Of a DNA stretch of 64,000 nucleotides, positions 10,235 to 19,921 are shown piece by piece. The DNA is from Neoalteromonas arenosi (GTDB taxonomy: Bacteria > Pseudomonadota > Gammaproteobacteria > Enterobacterales > Alteromonadaceae). Every line of letters starts with the position of its first letter. Positions within the stretch are counted from its first letter, which is position 1. The notes below the pieces were generated by a model that saw only the letters and a program-made list of their open reading frames with translations, ran no database searches and was not told the origin of the DNA. The position numbers were made by a program, and so were the translations under genes. Where the stretch lies: positions 161,782 to 225,781 of the forward strand of contig NZ_JAUCBP010000011.1 of assembly GCF_030362855.1 (NCBI RefSeq). The letters run 5' to 3'.

Positions 10235-11121
10235 TTGGACGGTGAGAGTGTAGTAACAACTTTGCTGGCATCGTCGATAGCGACGTTTTCGCGCTGCGGA
10301 GCCGAACGCTCTGTATCAGTCTTTTGCTCACTGTGCGCAAAGCGTAGGCCAAGCCCAGCATTTGGGTGAAGTGTTGCCACTAACTTCGCCAAACTAACAA
10401 ATTCGACATTGTAGTGTTGTTGTAAACGCGCATTTAACCGTTCTACTGTTAGCGGGTGTGGATGGCCAATGCCAATTGCATGGCCGTATTTATGCGCTAG
10501 CCGGATCAAGCGATCAAATTGCTCATCAATAAACGCTTCCGTTATTTCGTGATCGAGAAATACTCGCCGTTGTACGGCCGGGACACCGGTCTGATTAGCG
10601 ATCCGAAATGCCTTACTGTAGCGAGTAGTCCGACTATCCATAAAGAAGAGGTCTTGGTCTTGTAAGGTTTGCATCAGAATAGTCATCGGCAGTGTCAGCT
10701 GTGTCAATTTACTGCCCATGTGATTGTTCACACCTTGCGCATGCGGCACAGTGGCTAACGCTTGGTTGAAGGTATCGACCATCATTTGTCGATCCATGCT
10801 ATCTACCAATGCCCCCTCACCTAGATTGCGCGGCCGCTGCGTTTCCATCGGCAAGTGTAAAATCACGGTGCGACCTTCTTGATAGGCTTGTTCAGAGAAT
10901 TTTTTAGACTGGAGAGTGTGCGGCAAAATCGCAAACGTGACATGGGTTGGCAACGAAAATGCGTGACTATCCGACTGACGATATCCCATATCATCAATGA
11001 CGATTGCGACTTTGGGTAGCACAGCAGCGTGATCCAAATCACCATCAGCCAATGCCGTTAATGCTACCGTCAGTAGTGTAAGTAAAGTCAAAAATCGCAC
11101 AAGTGCCCTCCATCGGCTCAA
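10231..11121 (-). CDS. yibQ: Divergent polysaccharide deacetylase family protein (YibQ-like)
   Basis: A 296-residue exported protein with an N-terminal signal segment (FLTLLTLLTVALTALADG) and a polysaccharide deacetylase 2 fold. KVAIVIDDMGYRQSD carries the conserved Asp pair, HVTFAILPHT and VILHLPMETQ the next strands, and GHAIGIGHPHP the C-terminal motif. In E. coli yibQ lies directly next to envC. Here a PLP-enzyme gene and a strand change separate them. Family members are presumed cell-envelope enzymes, but activity is unproven. Confidence 0.85.
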   Translation of the reverse strand: MSRWRALVRFLTLLTLLTVALTALADGDLDHAAVLPKVAIVIDDMGYRQSDSHAFSLPTHVTFAILPHTLQSKKFSEQAYQEGRTVILHLPMETQRPRNLGEGALVDSMDRQMMVDTFNQALATVPHAQGVNNHMGSKLTQLTLPMTILMQTLQDQDLFFMDSRTTRYSKAFRIANQTGVPAVQRRVFLDHEITEAFIDEQFDRLIRLAHKYGHAIGIGHPHPLTVERLNARLQQHYNVEFVSLAKLVATLHPNAGLGLRFAHSEQKTDTERSAPQRENVAIDDASKVVTTLSPSN

Positions 11122-11234
11122 AGAATATCAATGCCTGTTAGCAATTGCGAGTTGAGTCAGTATTGTTTTCGATTTATACGTATTAATTGCCATGGTAGCC
11201 TGTATATAAATCTTCCAAGTTATCGGAACAGTTA

Positions 11235-12215
11235 ATGTCACTTACGCTCAAACAATGGCACGATAAAGTTACGTCAGCGGCACAGATACTCGGTCAGAGC
11301 CAATGTCCGCCTTACCAAACTGCTGTAGAGTTTTCGCCGTTTTTCAGTGCCGGGCATCATGGCCACATTTACCTAAAACACGAACATATGCAGCATACTG
11401 GCTCATTTAAATATCGCGGCGCGCTGCACAAACTACTGAGTCTTTCAGCCTCTGAACAGCAAGCAGGCATAGTAACCGCCAGTTCAGGCAATCACGGTAT
11501 GGCGTGTGCCTTTGCTGCCGCACAATTAAACATTGAAGCATCGGTATACGTGCCAGCAACTGCCAGTGAATTTAAGTTAGCGCAAATATCCCGTTTAGGT
11601 GCCAATGTCATTACCGTCGATGGTGACTGTTTAGAAGCTGAAATGCAGGCTTTAGCTACGGCAAGGGCACAGGGGTTAACTTATATATCGCCGTATAATG
11701 ATGCCGAAGTTATCGCCGGACAAGGGACCATCGCCGTTGAATTACTTGAGCAACTGCCCGATCTTGATGCCGTTTTCGTGGCTGTCGGTGGTGGCGGTAT
11801 GATCGGCGGTATCGGTAGCTACTTAAAAGCCGAACATCCACACATTGATGTTATTGGCTGTTGGCCAGAAGTCGCTCCGGCGATGGCAAAATGTTTGCAG
11901 CACGGCGGTATCATTAACGTAGATGAAAAACCAACACTCTCTGATGGTACGGCAGGTAATGTTGAGCCTGGAGCTGTGACCTTCGAGCTTTGCCAACAGG
12001 TGATCGACAGACAGGTATTCGTTTCAGAACAACAAATCGCCACCGTCATTCGTCAAATGGCCGAGCACGAGCGGCAAATAATTGAAGGGGCTGCAGCTGT
12101 TGCAATTGCCGGTGCGCTCGCGCTGAGTGAAGAATATGCGCACAAGCAAACGGCGGTTATCGTGTGTGGGCGAAATATTGCCTACAGCAAGTTTTGTCAG
12201 ATCTTAAATGGCTAA
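11235..12215 (+). CDS. PLP-dependent threonine/serine dehydratase-like enzyme
   Basis: Fold-type II PLP enzyme of 326 residues. The PLP lysine motif GSFKYRGA is at about residue 58, the phosphate/substrate loop is SSGNHGMACA, and the Gly-rich PLP-phosphate cup is VGGGGMIGGIG. There is no C-terminal ACT domain, so it is of the short, catabolic threonine dehydratase or serine racemase/threo-3-hydroxyaspartate dehydratase type; the exact substrate is undetermined. It is an insertion into the otherwise conserved yibQ-envC pair and is convergent with envC (7 nt between stops). Confidence 0.85.
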   Translation: MSLTLKQWHDKVTSAAQILGQSQCPPYQTAVEFSPFFSAGHHGHIYLKHEHMQHTGSFKYRGALHKLLSLSASEQQAGIVTASSGNHGMACAFAAAQLNIEASVYVPATASEFKLAQISRLGANVITVDGDCLEAEMQALATARAQGLTYISPYNDAEVIAGQGTIAVELLEQLPDLDAVFVAVGGGGMIGGIGSYLKAEHPHIDVIGCWPEVAPAMAKCLQHGGIINVDEKPTLSDGTAGNVEPGAVTFELCQQVIDRQVFVSEQQIATVIRQMAEHERQIIEGAAAVAIAGALALSEEYAHKQTAVIVCGRNIAYSKFCQILNG

Positions 12216-12222
12216 TAAGGCA

Positions 12223-13395
12223 CTAACGCCATTTGAGCCAAGCACTGGGGTTTAGCGCTTTGCCTTTGTGGCGGATCTCGAAATACAAGTTAGGGCTCGC
12301 TTGACCGCCACTGCGTCCAACTAAGCCAATCGTTTGTCCGGCTACTACGACATCCCCAGGCTGGGTTAACAATGCTTGGGAATGACCATAGACACTCATG
12401 TAACCGTCGCCGTGATCAACAATGGTTACTAGGCCGAAGCCTTTTAACCAATCAGCATACAAAACACGGCCCGGATGAACAGCGCGGATTGGACTGCCTT
12501 CACTCCCTTCAATGATGACGCCTGTCCAGCGCACTTGCCCTTGACGACGATCACCAAACAAACGGCGAAAACGCCCATCAGCAGGCATTGCTAATTGACC
12601 TTTAACATCAGTTAGACCATCAAACGACGTGGGTCGTTGCTGAGCATCAATACGGGCTTGTTCAATCGCCTGTAATAATGCCTCCGCGCTGGCCTGTAAC
12701 TGTTCTACGCGCTCGGCATCGGTTTGAATCCCACGGTTTAGGGCTTGTAACGCAGTTTCTCGTTGCTGTTGTTGTTCAGTTAAACGCGCCTGCTGCTGTG
12801 ATTGGGTGGCGAGTAATTGGTTTAGTTCAGTGATAACTGCAGTAATATCAGTTTTAACTTGCTCGAGCTTTTTGATATCCGCGCGAAAGGCTTCGATCGC
12901 ATCTCGCCGCGCATTACTGACATACTGATAATATGCCAATACCCGCTCAAACGTGCCTGCGTCTTCTTGGTTTAACAGGATCTTGGCGTAATCATAATTA
13001 CCCGCCATGTAAGCGCTTTTGATTTGCGCAGCAAGTGCCTGTTGTTGCTGTTCGATATTACTTTCGAGTTCAGTTTGCTGGGCTAACAACTCGGTTTGAC
13101 GCGTCCGATTCGTTGCCAGTGAAGCGCGGGTTCGCGTTAACGCTTGAGTAGTGTCAGAAATTGCAACTTCAGCTTGCTTCAACTGCTGTTCGATCGACTT
13201 AGCTTGTGCTTGCTTTTCACGCAACTGCTGCTGCGTCTGCTCTATCTGTTGTTGGATCTGTTCCAGTTCTTGCTCAGTTTGTTGCGCTGCAACGGGGCTG
13301 CTAATGAGTAGTGATGGCACAAAAAATAAAGCGCACAACCTCAACTGGCTGGCGCTTTTTTGGGATGATATCGTGGTGCTCTTTAGCTTATTCAC
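12223..13395 (-). CDS. envC: Murein hydrolase activator EnvC
   Basis: Periplasmic activator of division amidases (AmiA/AmiB type). After a signal peptide (ending near SPVAAQQ) comes a long Gln/Glu-rich coiled coil, about residues 38-255, including QQIEQTQQQLREKQAQAKSI. A C-terminal degenerate LytM/M23 domain follows (VIIEGSEGSPIRAVHPGRVL, DHGDGYMSVYGH, GLVGRSGGQASPNLYFEIRH), ending LNPSAWLK. The length of 390 is a little below E. coli EnvC. It is downstream of gpmI on the same strand in the conserved gpmI-envC-yibQ order. Confidence 0.95.
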   Translation of the reverse strand: MNKLKSTTISSQKSASQLRLCALFFVPSLLISSPVAAQQTEQELEQIQQQIEQTQQQLREKQAQAKSIEQQLKQAEVAISDTTQALTRTRASLATNRTRQTELLAQQTELESNIEQQQQALAAQIKSAYMAGNYDYAKILLNQEDAGTFERVLAYYQYVSNARRDAIEAFRADIKKLEQVKTDITAVITELNQLLATQSQQQARLTEQQQQRETALQALNRGIQTDAERVEQLQASAEALLQAIEQARIDAQQRPTSFDGLTDVKGQLAMPADGRFRRLFGDRRQGQVRWTGVIIEGSEGSPIRAVHPGRVLYADWLKGFGLVTIVDHGDGYMSVYGHSQALLTQPGDVVVAGQTIGLVGRSGGQASPNLYFEIRHKGKALNPSAWLKWR

Positions 13396-13489
13396 TGCTG
13401 CTTAACACGGCTAGTTAACCGACTGTTTCCATGCGAGTTATACGGCTCAGTCTAGCTGAGTTAGCCGCAACAAAAAAGTGCTTAACACC

Positions 13490-15034
13490 TTAATTCAAGC
13501 TCACAATCGATTGTCCTGTCATTTCAGCAGGTTGTTCCATTCCCATTAGATACAACATGGTAGGTGCAACATCGCTCAAGGTCCCTCCCGTGCGCATTTT
13601 TGCATCGCGCCCAAAGTAAATGAAAGGCACGGGTTCGCTGGTGTGCGCGGTATGTGCTTGGCCCGATTGATGGTCGACCATTTGCTCGGCATTGCCGTGG
13701 TCAGCCGTGATCAAACACTCTCCACCGTGTGCCTCTAACGCCGCTACAATCCTGCCAATCGCAGCATCTACTGCTTCACAAGCTTTTACTGCAGCATCAA
13801 AATTGCCCGTGTGCCCCACCATGTCACCATTCGGGAAATTACAGACAATAACATCAAACTCGCCAGATTCGATCGCTGCCACTAACTCGTCGGTGAGCTT
13901 CACTGAATTCATTTCTGGCTGCAAATCGTAGGTGGCTACATCAGGTGATGGGATCAGCACGCGCTTCTCACCACTGAATTCATCTTCACGGCCACCACTA
14001 TAGAAAAAGGTTACATGCGCATATTTCTCAGTTTCACTGATACGCAACTGGGTTTTATCATTTTTTGACAACCACTCACCCATTACATTGACTAAGTCTT
14101 CTGAAGGGAAAGCGACTTGTGATTTGATATCGGTAGCGTACTCGGTCAAAGAGATAAATGCGCCTAGAGCTGGAATGACTTGACGTTCAAAACCGTCAAA
14201 TGGATTGTCGATAAAAGCGCGACTCAGTTCACGTGCTCGGTCAGCACGGAAATTCATAAAGATCACGCAGTCATTATCTGCTATCGGTACACTCTCGCCA
14301 ATGACTGTTGGTTTGACGAATTCATCGTCTTCGTCACGGCTGTAAGCGGCTTCTAAACCTTCTACCGCTGAATTAACGGTGTAATCACCTTGGCCTAAGG
14401 TCAACAAATTATACGCTTGCTCAACGCGATCCCAACGGTTATCACGGTCCATTGCATAGTAACGGCCCACTAAGCTGGCAGTTTTACCCGTACCCAGTTC
14501 AACAAACAATGCATCGGCCTTCTCAAGGCTAGCCTTAGCGCTGCGTGGTGGAGTGTCACGACCATCTAAAAATGCATGCAAATAAACCTTTGACGCTCCG
14601 CGAGCGACTGCCAATTTCAATGCGGCAAAAATGTGATCTTCATGACTGTGCACACCGCCTGGCGAGAAAAGCCCCATAATGTGTACTGCTGCACCATCTT
14701 GGACCGCTTTATCTATACCGCCGGTCAGCACTGGGTTGTCGTCAAAATCGCCATCAGCTATCGCCTTACTCACCTTGGTAAAGTCTTGGTATACCACTCG
14801 GCCAGCACCTAAGTTCACGTGTCCAACTTCACTATTGCCCATTTGCCCATCTGGCAAACCAACATCTAGGCCAGAGCCAGATATTAAGGTATTTGGAAAC
14901 TCTTGATACAAGCGGTCTAGATTCGGCGTATTGGCATGTGCAATAGCATTGTTATCGGTATCTTCGCGATAGCCCCAACCATCTAAGATTAAAAGTGCCA
15001 AGGTCTTTTTACGCACAGGTGCTGACTGACTCAT
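13490..15034 (-). CDS. gpmI: 2,3-bisphosphoglycerate-independent phosphoglycerate mutase
   Basis: Mn-dependent glycolytic mutase interconverting 3- and 2-phosphoglycerate. [20 protein letters not shown] holds the first metal Asp; [20 protein letters not shown] holds the catalytic Ser. [48 protein letters not shown] and [10 protein letters not shown] complete the metal and substrate sites. I start at ATG 15034 ([11 protein letters not shown]), which has GAGGA 5 nt upstream; this gives 514 residues, the family length. It diverges from the yibN-grxC-secB-gpsA operon across 260 nt in which I recognise no further gene. Confidence 0.97.
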   Translation of the reverse strand: MSQSAPVRKKTLALLILDGWGYREDTDNNAIAHANTPNLDRLYQEFPNTLISGSGLDVGLPDGQMGNSEVGHVNLGAGRVVYQDFTKVSKAIADGDFDDNPVLTGGIDKAVQDGAAVHIMGLFSPGGVHSHEDHIFAALKLAVARGASKVYLHAFLDGRDTPPRSAKASLEKADALFVELGTGKTASLVGRYYAMDRDNRWDRVEQAYNLLTLGQGDYTVNSAVEGLEAAYSRDEDDEFVKPTVIGESVPIADNDCVIFMNFRADRARELSRAFIDNPFDGFERQVIPALGAFISLTEYATDIKSQVAFPSEDLVNVMGEWLSKNDKTQLRISETEKYAHVTFFYSGGREDEFSGEKRVLIPSPDVATYDLQPEMNSVKLTDELVAAIESGEFDVIVCNFPNGDMVGHTGNFDAAVKACEAVDAAIGRIVAALEAHGGECLITADHGNAEQMVDHQSGQAHTAHTSEPVPFIYFGRDAKMRTGGTLSDVAPTMLYLMGMEQPAEMTGQSIVSLN

Positions 15035-15294
15035 AGATTCCTCATATATATAATACGCGAACAAGGTTGCTTAAATTAGCAATGGTGATTATTCGCAAAA
15101 GCGTTTAGCAAAATATTGTGCACGAAAAATACCAGTTCGGCGGTCTTTATGAAACAGATTTGCTATGACGAATGGTTTAAACCTAGATCGAGAAGGCATA
15201 GTGAAGCGCTATTGTGTTTTGATCGCTTTTAATACTGTGAATTTTCTATATACTTTGCGTTCATTTTTTGCAGTGGTAGAAAGGGCAAACATTC

Positions 15295-15720
15295 ATGCAA
15301 CAAGTCATCGAATTCGCTGGTAACCACCCGTTCCTTTCAGGTGCATGGGTAATACTCGCTATAATGTTGGTTTACAGTTATATCAATAGTGCGTTCTCGC
15401 CTGTCAAAGAGCTGGGAACTCACGAAGCGACTTTACAGATCAACAAAGAAGATGCCTTGGTTTTGGATATTCGTCCCCCTGCTGACTTCAAAAAAGGTCA
15501 TATTTTAGGGTCTCGTCAATTGAAGCCCGAAGAAATCCGTGAGGCAGATTTCAGTAAGCTTGAAAAACACAAAGGTAAACCCATTATTGTAGCTTGTGCT
15601 ATGGGTAATAGTGCGCGAAAGACCGCACTACAGTTAACTAAAGCTGGGTTCCCGAATGTTTCTGTTTTAAAAGGCGGTGTTAACGCTTGGACAGGTGCTG
15701 GGCTACCCGTTAGCAAATAA
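15295..15720 (+). CDS. yibN: Membrane-anchored rhodanese-like protein (YibN)
   Basis: A 141-residue protein with one N-terminal transmembrane segment (FLSGAWVILAIMLVYSYI) and a cytoplasmic rhodanese domain. DALVLDIRPPADFKKGHILG is the first rhodanese motif, and VACAMGNSARKTALQL contains the active-site loop with Cys at its start. YibN is encoded just before grxC and secB in E. coli as well. It is first in a four-gene operon and has AAGGG upstream of the ATG. Sulfurtransferase activity is inferred from the family. Confidence 0.92.
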   Translation: MQQVIEFAGNHPFLSGAWVILAIMLVYSYINSAFSPVKELGTHEATLQINKEDALVLDIRPPADFKKGHILGSRQLKPEEIREADFSKLEKHKGKPIIVACAMGNSARKTALQLTKAGFPNVSVLKGGVNAWTGAGLPVSK

Positions 15721-15735
15721 GATTCGGAGTTTTTC

Positions 15736-15999
15736 ATGAGTAAAGTCGAGTTATACACCAAAGGTTATTGCCCCTATTGCCGCCGTGCGAAAGCACTCTT
15801 GAGTGACAAAGGCGTTGACTTTATTGAGTACCCCATAGACCAAAAACCTGAGTTACGCGACGAAATGATCGAGCGTGCCAACGGTGGTTACACCGTGCCG
15901 CAGATCTTTATTAACGACCAACATATCGGTGGTTGTGATGACATGTTCGCATTAGATTCACAAGATAAACTTGATCCGCTATTGCAAGCGGCATCTTAA
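15736..15999 (+). CDS. grxC: Glutaredoxin 3
   Basis: An 87-residue thiol-disulfide oxidoreductase with the dithiol active site CPYCRRAK, the cis-Pro motif TVPQIFI and the glutathione-binding GGCDDM. It reduces protein disulfides using glutathione in the cytoplasm. It sits 15 nt after yibN and 21 nt before secB, the conserved gammaproteobacterial order. Confidence 0.97.
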   Translation: MSKVELYTKGYCPYCRRAKALLSDKGVDFIEYPIDQKPELRDEMIERANGGYTVPQIFINDQHIGGCDDMFALDSQDKLDPLLQAAS

Positions 16000-16020
16000 A
16001 CACTATATACAGGCAGTAAA

Positions 16021-16533
16021 ATGGCAGACGAACAGCAAGCAAACGGTGCAGCAGCCGCTGAACAAAATCAAGCGCCACAATTCAATATTCAGCGCATCTA
16101 CACTAAAGACATCTCTTTTGAGACGCCAAATTCTCCAGGCGTATTTACCAAAGAGTGGAAGCCCGAAATCAAGCTTGATTTAGACACTCGCACAAACCAA
16201 GTAAACGATACCACGTACGAAGTTGTGCTCGCTGTAACAGTAACAGCATCGCTAGGCGAGGAAACTGCATTTTTGTGCGAAGTTCAACAGGCAGGTTTAT
16301 TTACCTTTGGTGAAATGCCCGACCAAAACAAGGCTCACATGCTAGGTGCATACTGCCCGAACCTACTTTTCCCGTATGCACGTGAAGCGGTATCTAACAT
16401 GGTAAATCGCGGTACATTCCCACCGCTTAATTTGGCTCCGGTTAACTTTGACGCAATTTTTGCAGCCTACATGCAAAAACGCGCACAAGAACAGCAAGCG
16501 CAAGGTGACCAACCACAGGTTCCTAACGCTTAA
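16021..16533 (+). CDS. secB: Protein-export chaperone SecB
   Basis: Tetrameric chaperone that keeps preproteins unfolded and delivers them to SecA. At 170 residues the body fits the family: [19 protein letters not shown], then [31 protein letters not shown], and [20 protein letters not shown] with [12 protein letters not shown]. The N-terminus (about 18 residues) and C-terminus are Ala/Gln-rich tails. The stop overlaps the gpsA start (TAATG), indicating translational coupling. Confidence 0.98.
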   Translation: MADEQQANGAAAAEQNQAPQFNIQRIYTKDISFETPNSPGVFTKEWKPEIKLDLDTRTNQVNDTTYEVVLAVTVTASLGEETAFLCEVQQAGLFTFGEMPDQNKAHMLGAYCPNLLFPYAREAVSNMVNRGTFPPLNLAPVNFDAIFAAYMQKRAQEQQAQGDQPQVPNA

Positions 16534-17534
16534 TGAATCAATCTGCGGTTACGGTTCTCGGTGCCGGTTCTTACGGAACGGCATTGGCGTTCTGTTTGGC
16601 CCGCAATGGTATTGATACCTACCTATGGGGCCGTGACCCGGCCCATATGCAAGCCTTAGCGCAGGCACGGCAAAATGAACGTTATTTGCCAGGAGCCAGG
16701 TTCCCTGAGGCACTGCATATCGAAGCAGATTTCAAACAGGCACTTGCTGCAGCAAGCGATATATTGGTTGTTGTACCCAGCCATGCCTTTCGTCAAACGT
16801 TGGAAGCTATGCAACCGTTGCTGACCCCCGAGCACCGTATCATTTGGGCAACCAAAGGGCTTGAACCAGGTACTGGGCGGCTTCTGCGCCAGGTTGCATT
16901 CGATGTCTTCGGTCAAGAGCGGCCGTTAGCCGTTCTTTCGGGACCGACCTTTGCCAAGGAAATGGTTGCCGGTTTGCCAACGGCTATTTCATTATCGGCA
17001 ACAGATGAACAGCTTGCGACAGATTTTGCGGCAAAGCTTCACTGCCCCAAATCATTTCGCGTCTATCGCAACGATGATTTCATTGGTGTGCAATTAGGCG
17101 GCGCGGTTAAAAACGTTATCGCAATTGGTGCCGGACTGGCAGACGGTTTGGGGTTTGGCGCAAACGCGCGCACAGCATTGATCACTCGTGGTCTGGCAGA
17201 GCTTACGCGACTGGGGGTAAAACTCGGTGCACAGCCAGAAACTTTTATGGGTATGGCTGGCTTAGGAGATTTGGTGCTGACCTGCACTGATAATCAATCG
17301 CGTAATCGTCGTTTTGGTATCGCACTCGGTCAAGGTCATTCTGTGCAGGAAGCAATGGACAGTATTGGTCAGGTCGTTGAAGGTTATCGCAACACTGAAG
17401 AAGTGCACATTTTAGCGCAGCGTGAGGGGGTAGAAATGCCCATCAGCGAACAAATCTATCAAGTCCTATACCGTGGCAAGTCAGCAAAATCAGCCGCCAT
17501 GGCGTTACTGGGTCGAGAGCAAACCTCCGAGTAA
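16533..17534 (+). CDS. gpsA: Glycerol-3-phosphate dehydrogenase [NAD(P)+]
   Basis: Reduces dihydroxyacetone phosphate to sn-glycerol 3-phosphate, the phospholipid precursor. The N-terminal dinucleotide motif is [19 protein letters not shown], with [21 protein letters not shown] and [15 protein letters not shown] following. The catalytic Lys region is [20 protein letters not shown], and the C-terminal domain has [13 protein letters not shown] and NRRFG. It has 333 residues, as usual. It closes the secB-gpsA operon. In E. coli cysE follows; here a pseudopilin gene takes that place. Confidence 0.97.
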   Translation: MNQSAVTVLGAGSYGTALAFCLARNGIDTYLWGRDPAHMQALAQARQNERYLPGARFPEALHIEADFKQALAAASDILVVVPSHAFRQTLEAMQPLLTPEHRIIWATKGLEPGTGRLLRQVAFDVFGQERPLAVLSGPTFAKEMVAGLPTAISLSATDEQLATDFAAKLHCPKSFRVYRNDDFIGVQLGGAVKNVIAIGAGLADGLGFGANARTALITRGLAELTRLGVKLGAQPETFMGMAGLGDLVLTCTDNQSRNRRFGIALGQGHSVQEAMDSIGQVVEGYRNTEEVHILAQREGVEMPISEQIYQVLYRGKSAKSAAMALLGREQTSE

Positions 17535-17610
17535 ACTCGTCTTCGATGCAGTTATAAAAGCTTATATCAGCGGTTATCGTGATACCCATGACAATCGACA
17601 TGGGTACGTG

Positions 17611-18177
17611 ATGAAAAGGCTGATGGTACGTTTAAGCTCTGCTGGCGTGAGCCTAATCGAGTTACTTATTAGCGTGTGCATAGTGACCGTGGTTGTCACT
17701 ACTGCTGCACCTAACCTCACGCTATTTATTCAGCGCCAACGCACCATTGCCGAGCTCAACGAGCTAAGCTATGCCATCCGCATGGCGCGGCATCTAGCCA
17801 TCGATACACAACGCCAGATATCTTTATGCCCCGCTGCAGACTTTGTTCACTGTGACCACAGCAACTGGAGTGTGGCCAAAATTATCTTCCACGATCGCAA
17901 CAACAATCGACAACGAGATGCTAATGAGGAATTGCTTTATGGTTCAATGCCAGCTCGCACAGGTATCGATATCAGTGGTCCGAAACGTATAGTGGCGTTC
18001 TATGGCGATGGTGCTTCCAGTACACCCGCCACGTTTAGACTCTGTCCCAGTAAATCTCAAGCAAAGCTAGAACGGGCCATTGTTATCAGCCTACAAGGCC
18101 GAGTGCGATTGAGTAGAGACTACAATCACGACGAAGTGCATGAGTTGCGCCCCGGTATTGGGATAGGCTGCGTCTGA
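17611..18177 (+). CDS. GspH/FimT-type pseudopilin (solitary)
   Basis: From ATG 17611 the protein is about 188 residues and carries a type III (prepilin) signal: a short basic leader MKRLMVRLSSAG, then VSLIELLISVCIVTVVVTTA with Gly at -1 and Glu at +5, followed by a hydrophobic helix. The rest fits the GspH/FimT domain (LSYAIRMARHLAIDTQRQI, IIFHDRNNNRQRDANEELL), including the Asn/Asp turn typical of FimT/FimU minor pilins. The frame extends upstream into gpsA but that part is not pilin-like. No other minor pilin genes adjoin it, although pilMNOPQ lies 32 kb away. Confidence 0.8.
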   Translation: MKRLMVRLSSAGVSLIELLISVCIVTVVVTTAAPNLTLFIQRQRTIAELNELSYAIRMARHLAIDTQRQISLCPAADFVHCDHSNWSVAKIIFHDRNNNRQRDANEELLYGSMPARTGIDISGPKRIVAFYGDGASSTPATFRLCPSKSQAKLERAIVISLQGRVRLSRDYNHDEVHELRPGIGIGCV

Positions 18178-18198
18178 CCACGAGTGTGGATTACGCAC

Positions 18199-19896
18199 TT
18201 AGGAGGAGCAGCTATAGTGCGACACACCGCCGGCATTAAAAAATTCAGCTGGCTTCAATTGGTAATACTTAGCTTCGATCTCTGCGGTTTGCTCACCATA
18301 AGGGTCACTAAACACTTGTTGAAGCTCAGCAATTAGACTGTAGTCACCGCTAGCCGCCTGTTGATAGGCGGGTACAACCAACCACTCTCGCCAGGTGTAC
18401 TTAGGATTAACTTCCTTCATTCGCGCAGCTATACCAGCCACATCCCCCTGATGCTCGATCCGCACTCGCCACGTTTTAAACCACGCTTGCCACTGCGCCA
18501 AGCGCTCGCCATTCGGGCGGTGATAAAAACACTTCAGTAAAGTGTCAAATGCATTGGGAACGAACGACAGTTCACGGAAAAACATTGTGTAATCGACGGA
18601 TGACTTGGCCATTATTTTCAACAATTGCAAGACAAACTCTGATTCGACTTCGATAAGCCCCAGCTTGGCAGCCCACATCGTATTGAGCTCGTACTCCATT
18701 TCCGCAGAGAAAGCCCCGCGGATGTCTTCAAGCTCTGCTTTGCCATCTGGGGAAAGTAATGGTTCCAGCGTTGAGCAAAAAGTTGCGAAGTTTAACTCGG
18801 CGGCAAACGGCTGGTTGAGAAATGAGAAGTGGTCACCGCCACCTGTCCAAGGCTGAAAGAACGGATCAAACTGCTCACAGAATCCAAACGGACCATAATC
18901 CAAAGTAAAACCGCCGCCAGCGCAATTGTCGCTGTTGAAGTTACCCTGGCAGTAACCCACGCGGATCCAATTTGCCATCAACTTGGTCAGGCGGCTGCGA
19001 TATTCGCGCGCAAGTGCAATTAGCTGTTGTGTGAAGTCCAATGTGGCGTCAATAACATCGGCATATTCTCGTTCGATTAGATGAGCCACAATCGCTTCCA
19101 ACTCATGGCGCGCCGATTCGTGTGCATTGTTACGCACCCGGCGGCTGAATAACTCCAATTGACCAACGCGTAAAAACGAAGGCGCCACGCGAGTCGTTAT
19201 TGCAACTGGATTTGAAACAAAGGTATCTGGGTCTTCAGAGTATGCATTTTCAGAATACCAAGGACGTTCAACAAACTCGGATGTAGAGGCAAACAAACAC
19301 AATGACCGCGATGTTGGAATGCCTAATGCGTGCATATACTCTTGGGCGAGAAACTCTCGCACACTCGAGCGCAACACAGCTCGACCATCGGCGCCACGAC
19401 AATAGGGCGTTCGGCCACCACCTTTGAGTTGCATTTCCCAACGCTTGCCATTGGCGACCAACTCTAACACGGAGATCGCGCGGCCATCGCCGTAACCGTT
19501 GCCAGTGCGAAACGGACATTGTTGGTTGTACTCAGTGCCATAAATCGACAATGCATAACCTGTTGCCCATCCCATTGGTCGAATTGGCGCGGGCACATCA
19601 CTTAAGTCGCCAGTAAAGAGCTGCGCAAACTCGGGGGTTGTTGCCAGACTTTGCGCAAAACCAAGCTCATCAAACAAAGTAGCGCTGTGCGCGACGTATT
19701 TTGCTGCGCCAATAGGTGTTGGTTTTACGGGTACGTAATGACCACTATACACTTGCCTGGGGTTATGCTCCTCGCCATCAGCGCTGGCTTGCGGATCACA
19801 CTGTAAAGTATCCATCAGTGAATAGTCGACTAATCGAGCCATGTCGTTGACACTATTTACTTTAATGCTTTGTTTAGCCTTTGCATCAGTAGTCAT
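18199..19896 (-). CDS. selO: Protein adenylyltransferase SelO
   Basis: Pseudokinase-fold enzyme that AMPylates proteins in the redox stress response. Family blocks are [36 protein letters not shown] (nucleotide loop and Lys/Arg), [40 protein letters not shown] (metal-binding Asn/Asp region) and LDYGPFGF. The C-terminus ends CSS, the conserved redox cysteine position occupied by selenocysteine in some eukaryotic members. At 565 residues it is slightly longer than E. coli YdiU. It is convergent with the pseudopilin gene. Confidence 0.94.
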   Translation of the reverse strand: MTTDAKAKQSIKVNSVNDMARLVDYSLMDTLQCDPQASADGEEHNPRQVYSGHYVPVKPTPIGAAKYVAHSATLFDELGFAQSLATTPEFAQLFTGDLSDVPAPIRPMGWATGYALSIYGTEYNQQCPFRTGNGYGDGRAISVLELVANGKRWEMQLKGGGRTPYCRGADGRAVLRSSVREFLAQEYMHALGIPTSRSLCLFASTSEFVERPWYSENAYSEDPDTFVSNPVAITTRVAPSFLRVGQLELFSRRVRNNAHESARHELEAIVAHLIEREYADVIDATLDFTQQLIALAREYRSRLTKLMANWIRVGYCQGNFNSDNCAGGGFTLDYGPFGFCEQFDPFFQPWTGGGDHFSFLNQPFAAELNFATFCSTLEPLLSPDGKAELEDIRGAFSAEMEYELNTMWAAKLGLIEVESEFVLQLLKIMAKSSVDYTMFFRELSFVPNAFDTLLKCFYHRPNGERLAQWQAWFKTWRVRIEHQGDVAGIAARMKEVNPKYTWREWLVVPAYQQAASGDYSLIAELQQVFSDPYGEQTAEIEAKYYQLKPAEFFNAGGVSHYSCSS

Positions 19897-19921
19897 TCGA
19901 ATTCAAATACCCATTATCGAT

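Noticed and set aside
12207..12235. AAATGGC...GCCATTT dyad between the convergent PLP enzyme and envC
   Set aside because: A 7-bp stem with a long loop spanning both stop codons and no T-run; may be chance.
13151..13405. Cys-rich open frame on the + strand (84 codons)
   Set aside because: It is antisense to the Gln-rich coiled coil of envC; the Cys and Ser runs come from CAG/CAA repeats read in reverse. No SD and no independent support.
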